NCBI GenBank assembly: GCA_937930465.1
Contig: CALGKV010000139.1
Span: 1 to 5,917 of the forward strand
Length of the DNA stretch: 5,917 bases
Direction of reading: 5' to 3'
Source: Methanosuratincolales archaeon
GTDB lineage: Archaea; Thermoproteota; Methanomethylicia; Methanomethylicales; Methanomethylicaceae
Positions 1 through 5,031 of the stretch are shown piece after piece. Under the pieces are notes generated by a model. The model saw only the letters and a list, made by a program, of their open reading frames with translations. It was not told the origin of the DNA and did no database searches. The stretch's first letter is position 1. Each line of letters begins with the position of its first letter. The translations under genes and the position numbers were made by a program.

Positions 1-1346
1 GAGGTTCTTGCCCCCCTCACAAGCTCCACGTTTTCCATACCCTGCGGCGGGATGCCGAGTATGTTCGCCTTGTACACAACCAGCTCGTTGAATGCTGCGG
101 GTCCAACCAGCCTGACGCCTGGATCTGGCTCGTATACCCGAACCCTTACGTTCCTGCCGGCCACCTTCCCTTCGTAGGCGACGAACTCGCAGGGGCTCTC
201 CGCGTCCTTGTGCTTCTCGATCGCCTCAACTATTGCCTTCTCGACCGCCTTCCCCTCCTCTGTCAGCGGCTCCTCGGCGAACGAGATCTGCCTGACCAAG
301 GAAGCGTCCGAGAGCACCCACTCGCCGTAGAACTGGGGGTAAGAGAGTTCCCTTACATCTTTGTAGCCGTGGAGCAACATAGCCACCCTCTCGACCCCTA
401 TCCCTATATTCAGGACGGGGTACTCTATCCCATAACGCGCCAGTGCCACAGGGCTGTAAAGCCCAAAGTCCATCAGCTCCACCCAGCCCATTCCGTCGAC
501 CTTGGCGAAGACCTCGTGCTCGGTTCCTGGAGCATAGTACTTGGCGGTTACCTTTTTCCTCTCAACCCTGACCTCTCCAAAGCCGAGTCTCTTGATGACC
601 TCTTCCGATACACGCTTCCCGTCCTCTATCGAGACCTCCTCGTCCATTATTATCGAAGATGCGGCGTGGTGAAACCTTAGGTGCGTCGCGTCCTCCTGCT
701 GTTCCCTCCTGGCTCTTAGACCCACCGAGAAAAGCATCACAGGCATCTCAAGCTTATGCTGCACCGCTGCGCACGTAAGGAACCACGCGCTCGTCATATG
801 CGACCTCAACAAAAGCTTGGTGGGCACTGGCTCAAGCATCCTCAGCTCGGGGAATACATCGTTTAATATCCTGAGCGCAGCCGTGTCCGGGATCCTGAGC
901 CCTTCTGCAACCATCTCGACCAGATCGTCGCCGTCGACCTTCCCCTTCTTGTACTCGTGGAAGATCTCCTTCAGCCGATTTAGCGATGCTTCGTCGGTCG
1001 GGCCTCCTGCCTCCCTGATTTTGGATATCCTTTCCCCTCCAATCCCGATGTCTGGCCTCGGGAGTGTCGCCAGGTAGTAGCACCTGTCAAGTATTGCAGG
1101 CGCTTCGTGCCCATACTGCTTGTATATGTCTGCCTCGTCCACGATCATCGGGTTCACGGCTTCGTCGAACCCAAGCTCAAGGTAGATCTCCCTGAGCTTG
1201 TTAGAAGTCTCTATGAGGATGTGCTTTGTGCCCTTCTTCCCTGAAACGAAAGCGCCCTTGCCCCCGACCAGGTGCCCAGTTTCTCTCCAGGCCTCCTCGA
1301 AGTCCTTTTCAGCCTTCTCCAGCACTTCCTTTATCCTGATCTTCAT
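1..1346 (-). CDS. sepS: O-phosphoseryl-tRNA(Cys) synthetase (SepRS), 3' end cut by window edge
   Basis: A class II aminoacyl-tRNA synthetase that charges tRNA-Cys with O-phosphoserine; SepCysS then converts the product to Cys-tRNA. I translated 448 codons by hand from ATG 1346 with no stop before the edge. Methanogen SepRS is about 540 aa, so roughly 90 C-terminal residues, including the end of the anticodon-binding part, lie outside. Recognisable blocks: FEEAWRETG (16-24), FDEAVNPMIVDEADIYKQYG (60-79), LDRCYYLATLPRPDIGIG (86-103), the RSHMTS substrate-pocket block (181-186), a motif 2 region RARREQQEDATHLRFHHAA (211-229), YSPVALARYGI (297-307), the class II motif 3 GIGVERVAM (315-323) and NILGIPP (428-434). 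They match the M. jannaschii protein, as remembered, along the whole length. The start overlaps the translin stop as ATGA, with GGAGG at 1357-1361 ten bases upstream, indicating translational coupling. SepCysS is not in the window. Confidence 0.95.
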   Translation of the reverse strand, partial: MKIRIKEVLEKAEKDFEEAWRETGHLVGGKGAFVSGKKGTKHILIETSNKLREIYLELGFDEAVNPMIVDEADIYKQYGHEAPAILDRCYYLATLPRPDIGIGGERISKIREAGGPTDEASLNRLKEIFHEYKKGKVDGDDLVEMVAEGLRIPDTAALRILNDVFPELRMLEPVPTKLLLRSHMTSAWFLTCAAVQHKLEMPVMLFSVGLRARREQQEDATHLRFHHAASSIIMDEEVSIEDGKRVSEEVIKRLGFGEVRVERKKVTAKYYAPGTEHEVFAKVDGMGWVELMDFGLYSPVALARYGIEYPVLNIGIGVERVAMLLHGYKDVRELSYPQFYGEWVLSDASLVRQISFAEEPLTEEGKAVEKAIVEAIEKHKDAESPCEFVAYEGKVAGRNVRVRVYEPDPGVRLVGPAAFNELVVYKANILGIPPQGMENVELVRGART

Positions 1347-2020
1347 GATCCTTTACCCTCCCCGTTCCCATCATTCCCCTTTTGCGTCTCAATCCCAGCT
1401 GATGCCCTTTCGATACCCCTCCTGATAAGCAGCCCTTGATGGGCGAGCGTAACGTCACCCCTGGTCTCCTCAACTATCCTCCTCATCACGTCAACCTTTC
1501 TCCTCAGGTTTGGGACCACCGCCCGTGGGTAGTCCATTGCCTTCAGAAGCGTATATGCCTCCTCCATGAGCTCTAGGGCCCTCCACGCCTCGTCGATTCT
1601 GTCCTTCCTAATTGAGTCGAGTGCATACCTCCTGAGCTCCCCTGCCGCGTCAGCCACGCCCGTCAAGTATGGCTCCGGAGGGATCGCCAATTCGGCTGGC
1701 TTCGGGACCTCCTGGCGCCTGACAAGGGCAAGGAGGATCATCGCCTCGGCGTACTCTTGGAATGCCTGAGGGAGGGGGCCTGTGTAGTAGAACTCATGGA
1801 AGTCACTGCAGGCTTGGAGGGCTCTATCCAGCGCTTCCTTGGCTGCCCTGAGGTTCAACTCTGCTGTCTCATACTCCCCCCTGTGGATAGAGAGGACTGC
1901 ACTCCCGGATCTCCTTATTATCTCCCTCGAATGGGTGATGATCTCTTCCCTCTTCGCATCCTTTGCCTTCAAAGAAAGTGTGATCTCCTCTATTATGCCC
2001 TCGAACTTCAACAGCGCCAC
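1343..2020 (-). CDS. Translin/TRAX-family RNA-binding protein, probable C3PO-like RNase
   Basis: An all-helical protein of 225 aa, the usual size of archaeal translin-family proteins (COG2178). Eukaryotic translin and TRAX form the C3PO RNase, which degrades passenger strands and trims tRNA leaders; archaeal homologues form similar octameric shells. Visible signatures are HRGEYETAELNLRAAKEAL (46-64), FQEYAEA (87-93) and GVADAAGELRRYALDSI (121-137). QEYAEA supplies E89 and E92; DAAGE supplies D124 and E128. As remembered, these match the acidic residues proposed as catalytic in TRAX (E126, E129, D193, E197 in human), so the protein looks TRAX-like rather than a non-catalytic translin. The C-terminal 13 residues are polar and glycine-rich. 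The GTG start lies 5 nt after the taw1 stop; a TTG at 2009-2011 is an alternative start. The stop overlaps the sepS ATG. The physiological substrate is unknown. Confidence 0.9.
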   Translation of the reverse strand: MALLKFEGIIEEITLSLKAKDAKREEIITHSREIIRRSGSAVLSIHRGEYETAELNLRAAKEALDRALQACSDFHEFYYTGPLPQAFQEYAEAMILLALVRRQEVPKPAELAIPPEPYLTGVADAAGELRRYALDSIRKDRIDEAWRALELMEEAYTLLKAMDYPRAVVPNLRRKVDVMRRIVEETRGDVTLAHQGLLIRRGIERASAGIETQKGNDGNGEGKGS

Positions 2021-2025
2021 CTTGT

Positions 2026-3000
2026 TTAGATGTTTACAGATGCCTTTTTAGGTTTGCCTGCCCTGCTAAGCAGAGCGACCCTGCTGATTGGGACTTCACC
2101 AACCAACTCATAGCCGGTCCTTTCCGAAATGTCCCTTGCGAACTTGAGGATCTCTGCGTGGCTGGGCATGCGCTCGTAGCCCAGCCTCGTCACTGAAAAC
2201 CCGACATGCATGTATGCCTTGATCTCGACATACGTTGGCGATGCGCCCGATATGATCCTTGAGTACCCCTCCGGGTCAGTCATGTTCAGGTTCTTGACTG
2301 CAGTCATCCTTACTACCGTAGGGCAGGAGAAGGACTTGAGAAGCGAGATAGACTTCATCACCTTGCCCCAGCTTTCGCCCGAAGCCGGCCTGCACACATG
2401 CCTGTAAACCTCCTCTGAGGGCGCGCTCAGCGAAACATAAAGCTGGGTCGGCTCAGGGATCTCCTCGAGCCTCTCCGGGTTAGTGCCGTTGGTTACCAGA
2501 AATGTGGTCAACCCCCTTCTTCTAAACTCCCATATGAGGTCATCAAGCATCGAGTACTCCGTTGGCTCCCCGCTCAGGCTTATCGCCGCGTGCTTGGGAT
2601 CCAGCGCCTCCCGAAACCGACTGGGATCCGTCTTCGCGTTCCCCTTGTAGCCGCTTAGAGCCCGCCTCTGCGCCGCGATCGCCCCATCGACGATCGCCTC
2701 AGGGGGGTCTTCTGCACTCTCGTCAACCGAAGGGTATCCTTGCTCGTGCGGCAGAACCCTCCAGCAGTAAAGGCACATATTTGAGCACCTGCTCACCGCA
2801 GGCGTCATCTGTAGGCACCTGTGGCTCTCTATCCCGTAGAACTTGCCCTTGTAGCAATGCTCGCCTCCAGTAATCGCTTCCCTAGTCCAGTGGCAGGTCT
2901 TCACAGCGGAGTGCCTGCCCACTATGTGGTACCCCTGAGACCTGAGGATTGCATACTGCCCTTCCAAAGTGCCCGCCGCTCGCTTGCATCCCTCATTCAT
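2026..3000 (-). CDS. taw1: tRNA 4-demethylwyosine synthase (Taw1/TYW1)
   Basis: A radical SAM enzyme that condenses N1-methylguanosine-37 of tRNA-Phe with pyruvate to form the tricyclic 4-demethylwyosine, first step of archaeal wyosine synthesis after Trm5. It is 324 aa, normal for archaeal forms, which lack the flavodoxin domain of yeast Tyw1. CSNMCLYC carries the radical SAM cysteines C72, C76 and C79. C36, C49 and C62 provide the second iron-sulfur cluster; the spacing of all six cysteines equals that of M. jannaschii TYW1 as I recall it (26/39/52, 62/66/69). K51 in CYKGKFYGI matches the lysine reported to bind pyruvate. SLSGEPT (141-147), TNG (170-172) and EIKAYMHVG (259-267) are further family signatures. 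ATG 3000 overlaps the psmB stop as ATGA, and its nearest purine-rich SD (GAGGAG) is about 14 nt away, so initiation probably depends on coupling. Confidence 0.96.
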   Translation of the reverse strand: MNEGCKRAAGTLEGQYAILRSQGYHIVGRHSAVKTCHWTREAITGGEHCYKGKFYGIESHRCLQMTPAVSRCSNMCLYCWRVLPHEQGYPSVDESAEDPPEAIVDGAIAAQRRALSGYKGNAKTDPSRFREALDPKHAAISLSGEPTEYSMLDDLIWEFRRRGLTTFLVTNGTNPERLEEIPEPTQLYVSLSAPSEEVYRHVCRPASGESWGKVMKSISLLKSFSCPTVVRMTAVKNLNMTDPEGYSRIISGASPTYVEIKAYMHVGFSVTRLGYERMPSHAEILKFARDISERTGYELVGEVPISRVALLSRAGKPKKASVNI

Positions 3001-3611
3001 TTCGCGGGTAGCGTCTCCTCTTTGGCGCCTTGCTTGGATATCACAAGCACGTCAACGCCATCGCCTGAAGCGACGTCCCTGGCTATCGCCGCCCTTACCG
3101 CTTTCACGGCGAGCTCTTTCCCTTCTTCCACTCCCATCTCGGGTAAGTAAGCCGACTCGACTATGCCGATCGCTATTGCCCCACCTGTCCCGAGCGCAGC
3201 GTACCTGTCTTCGATCATGGACCCAAGCGGGTCGAGCACGAAGAGCTTGGAACCCTCCTCGTCCATTCCACCTACCATCGTCTCTGTGTACACTGGGTAG
3301 GTCCTTTGTGCGTAAAGTAGGTTTGCGAGTATCTTCGCCGTTGCCTTGACGCTCATCGGCTTGTGCGTTTCCAGCTCGTAAAGGTTAGTTTCAGCAGAGA
3401 TCCTCCTCAGAACAGCCTGAGAATCCGAAATCAGCCCTGCGAATGCCACGCCTAGCCTGTCGTTTATCGCAAAGACCTTCTTACCCGCCTTCGTCATTAT
3501 TGAGAAACCATACGTGACCCTCTTCTCAGATGCCAGAACCACGCCGTCCTTGCAGACAATACCAACTGTTGTGGCACCGGTTACTGGGTATCCGAACTGC
3601 GCCTCAGGCAA
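2997..3611 (-). CDS. psmB: 20S proteasome beta subunit, probably non-catalytic (Thr1 replaced by Ala)
   Basis: An Ntn-hydrolase fold subunit of the 20S proteasome core, 204 aa. The family normally self-cleaves at Gly-Thr to expose Thr1 as nucleophile. Here the junction reads VTGATTVGI (10-18); aligned with the Thermoplasma beta GTTTVGI, position 1 is Ala13 (codon GCC). Other active-site positions remain: E29 (position 17), K45 (33), D179 and S182 (166 and 169), with Ser129 replaced by T142. The body, such as LDPLGSMIEDRYAALGTG (126-143), resembles the Sulfolobus-type beta subunit that also lacks Thr1, as remembered. It is therefore probably a structural subunit, needing an active paralogue elsewhere. 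The start is TTG: an in-frame TAA lies two codons upstream and GGAGG sits 9 nt before it. It heads the psmB-taw1-translin-sepS operon. Family identity is near certain; inactivity is inferred from sequence. Confidence 0.94.
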   Translation of the reverse strand: MPEAQFGYPVTGATTVGIVCKDGVVLASEKRVTYGFSIMTKAGKKVFAINDRLGVAFAGLISDSQAVLRRISAETNLYELETHKPMSVKATAKILANLLYAQRTYPVYTETMVGGMDEEGSKLFVLDPLGSMIEDRYAALGTGGAIAIGIVESAYLPEMGVEEGKELAVKAVRAAIARDVASGDGVDVLVISKQGAKEETLPAK

Positions 3612-3620
3612 CTTTTAAAA

Positions 3621-3625
3621 CCTCC
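3621..3625 (-). promoter_or_regulatory. Shine-Dalgarno site fixing the TTG start of psmB
   Basis: GGAGG on the minus strand, followed by a 9-nt spacer and TTG at 3611-3609. An in-frame TAA inside the spacer excludes any upstream start, so the unusual TTG initiator is the only reasonable choice for a complete beta subunit. Confidence 0.8.
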
Positions 3626-3650
3626 ACTTGCACTCTCTCGTTGAGAAGCG

Positions 3651-3660
3651 AATTAAATAA
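3651..3660. promoter_or_regulatory. AT-rich box, probable TATA element of a divergent promoter
   Basis: AATTAAATAA (TTATTTAATT on the other strand) is the strongest AT-rich element in the 67-nt spacer between the divergent genes psmB and MJ1316/DUF504. On the plus strand its centre is about 23 nt before the ATG at 3679, close to the usual TATA-to-start distance in archaea, so that transcript would be nearly leaderless. On the minus strand, a start about 26 nt from the box would fall near 3630. That leaves a leader of about 19 nt containing the psmB ribosome site. One box may serve both directions, or two overlapping boxes may exist. No operator is evident. Confidence 0.55.
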
Positions 3661-3678
3661 GCTTTACCTGTGTTAAAG

Positions 3679-3972
3679 ATGGCGACGATAAGGGAGATGC
3701 TGAACAGAATAAAGTGGTCCAGCGAGGGCGGGCTGAGGGGCTACGGCATATTGATAGTCCACCGCGGCGCTCCGGGCAACAGGAGAGTGATAAGGGGCGA
3801 GGACGTCACAGATGTCGCCCCAAGGGCGTTAATCTGCAGCGAGGGGGGAGAGGAAGTAGTGATCCCCTACCACCGCGTAGTTGCATTAATCAGGGACGGA
3901 AGAGTGATATGGAACAGGAGGATCAAGGATGAAGCAGCCTTTCGAGACGATGCCGACGGTGCTCACCGCTGA
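3679..3972 (+). CDS. MJ1316/DUF504 (UPF0248) family protein
   Basis: A small protein of 97 aa from ATG 3679; a GTG three codons earlier is possible but has no better support. The family has the pattern LNRIKW, then a Tyr and HRG, then IPYHRV and a closing IW-R. All are visible here: LNRIKWSS (8-15), GYGILIVHRGAP (21-32), VIPYHRVVALIRDGRVIWNRR (from about 61 to 81). Archaeal members are usually about 80 aa, so the last 15-17 residues, which overlap the next gene, look like a non-conserved tail. The MJ1316 domain has been proposed from comparative genomics to recognise cyclic-phosphate RNA ends; I know of no firm biochemical role. No SD is evident before the ATG, which fits a leaderless transcript from the box at 3651-3660. 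It is cotranscribed with the Nog1-like GTPase gene. Confidence 0.85.
   Translation: MATIREMLNRIKWSSEGGLRGYGILIVHRGAPGNRRVIRGEDVTDVAPRALICSEGGEEVVIPYHRVVALIRDGRVIWNRRIKDEAAFRDDADGAHR
3917..3921 (+). promoter_or_regulatory. Shine-Dalgarno site for the Nog1-like GTPase gene
   Basis: GGAGG lies 7 nt before ATG 3929, inside the 3' part of the MJ1316/DUF504 coding sequence. It supports ATG 3929 over the in-frame ATG at 3950 and so implies a 44-nt overlap between the two genes. Confidence 0.75.
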
Positions 3973-4960
3973 TGAGATCGTGGGCAAGATGCTACGCGAA
4001 TCTGATAAGGTAGAGGTCGAGCTCCCGCAGCGGCTCCCCGCGATAATGAAGGCGAAGCGGAGGGAAATTTCGAGGGTCAAGGCATGCGAGCGCGTATCCG
4101 CAGGTTACCTTGAATCACTGGTCCGTTCAGTCCCTACCGTCGAGCGCCTACACCCATTCTACAGGGAGATGCTTGAGCTCCACTCAGGTGTGGCAAACGT
4201 GCGCTCTGCACTAGGTAGGATCAGCCGCGCAGCCAGGGTGATCCATGAGGTTGCCAAAGACGAATCCAGGAGGATCAGGTCAGCAAGCAACCCACAAGAA
4301 GCGGGCAAGGCGAGGCGTGCATTTCTGGGAAGGGCGGCATCTATAATTAGGGATGCCAGGGGGGATCTCGAGCTGATAGCGAGCATGAGGGAGAAGATGA
4401 AGGACCTTCCGGCGGCAGACCCATCAGTCCCTACCGTGGTCCTTGCGGGGTACCCGGGCGTGGGCAAGTCGACGATCCTCCGCTCGATCTCAAGGGCAAA
4501 GCCTGAGGTTAGGCCCTACCCTTTCACTACAAAGGAGCTGATGATAGGGCACGTCCTGATGGGGAGGAAACTCGTACAGGTGGTTGATACCCCTGGGATC
4601 CTGGATCGCCCCTTTGAGGAGATGAACCAGACCGAGCGCCTATCTATAACAGCCCTCGGCAGGCTTGCCAACTTAATAGCATTCATTGCGGACGCCTCGG
4701 AGGCGAATGGCTTCTCGCTCGAGAGCCAACAATCGCTTAGGAGGGGGATCTCTGCCGCCTTCCCGGGAATAAAGGTCTTGACATTCCTTAACAAGGCTGA
4801 TGCCGCAAAAAAGGAGCAGCTTGATAGGGCAGCTGCACTGTTTGGTGAATCCGATCTCATGGCCGCCGCAAGGGGAGAGGGCTTGGAGGCATTCAAAAAG
4901 AGAGTGCTCGATGCCCTTGGGTCGCTTGGTGGTTCTGAATGGAAGGGCGAAGGCATATAG
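3929..4960 (+). CDS. Nog1-type GTPase, archaeal ribosome-assembly GTP-binding protein
   Basis: A 343-aa protein with the layout of archaeal Nog1 (COG1084), the counterpart of the nucleolar GTPase needed for large-subunit assembly. Residues 1 to about 165 form a helical, charged N-terminal domain with blocks such as TVERLHPFYREML (70-82). The GTPase core follows: G1 GYPGVGKST (174-182), a G2 region YPFTTKEL (197-204) typical of OBG/Nog1 proteins, G3 DTPGILDRP (220-228), G4 NKAD (288-291), and a weak G5 at about 312-319. There is no long C-terminal extension as in eukaryotes, which is normal for archaea. It is cytoplasmic, with no membrane segment or signal. The start overlaps the MJ1316/DUF504 gene by 44 nt, indicating cotranscription and probable coupling. 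The exact step in ribosome assembly is inferred from the family. Confidence 0.9.
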   Translation: MKQPFETMPTVLTADEIVGKMLRESDKVEVELPQRLPAIMKAKRREISRVKACERVSAGYLESLVRSVPTVERLHPFYREMLELHSGVANVRSALGRISRAARVIHEVAKDESRRIRSASNPQEAGKARRAFLGRAASIIRDARGDLELIASMREKMKDLPAADPSVPTVVLAGYPGVGKSTILRSISRAKPEVRPYPFTTKELMIGHVLMGRKLVQVVDTPGILDRPFEEMNQTERLSITALGRLANLIAFIADASEANGFSLESQQSLRRGISAAFPGIKVLTFLNKADAAKKEQLDRAAALFGESDLMAAARGEGLEAFKKRVLDALGSLGGSEWKGEGI

Positions 4961-4981
4961 GCAAAACATTAATCTAAGTAA

Positions 4982-4998
4982 GGCAAATAGTTCTTGCC
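4982..4998. terminator. Short hairpin between convergent genes, possible termination signal
   Basis: GGCAA, a 7-nt loop and TTGCC form a 5-bp stem in the 71-nt spacer (4961-5031) between the Nog1-like gene and rtcA. It is the only clear inverted repeat there. No strong T-run follows on the plus strand. On the minus strand the downstream sequence has only a short TTTT about 15-20 nt later. Archaeal termination depends more on T-rich tracts than on stems, so this is weak. The rest of the spacer shows nothing recognisable. Confidence 0.2.
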
Positions 4999-5031
4999 GC
5001 TAAGCGATCGGAGATGAAATGGTCTGCCAAT

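Noticed and set aside
210..680. Long plus-strand open frame (156 codons) opposite sepS
   Set aside because: It lies entirely antisense to well-conserved SepRS motifs, has no family resemblance, and is explained by the codon bias of the real gene.
3567..3572. Thr14 or Thr15 of the beta subunit acting as the N-terminal nucleophile
   Set aside because: The alignment through VGI, Glu17 and Lys33 is gap-free and places these as positions 2 and 3. Using them would shift the nucleophile relative to Lys33. It cannot be fully excluded without processing data.
3670..3672. GTG start giving a 100-aa MJ1316/DUF504 protein
   Set aside because: The ATG three codons later sits at a better distance from the AT-rich box for a leaderless transcript, and the extra residues match no family feature I know.
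4516..4956. Long minus-strand open frame (146 codons) opposite the GTPase gene
   Set aside because: It is antisense to the G1-G5 GTPase core and its Ser/Ala-rich product is typical of a shadow frame.
5008..5030. C/D-box-like guide RNA in the spacer before rtcA
   Set aside because: GATGAAAT only partly resembles a C box and no matching D, C' and D' boxes at proper spacing were found.
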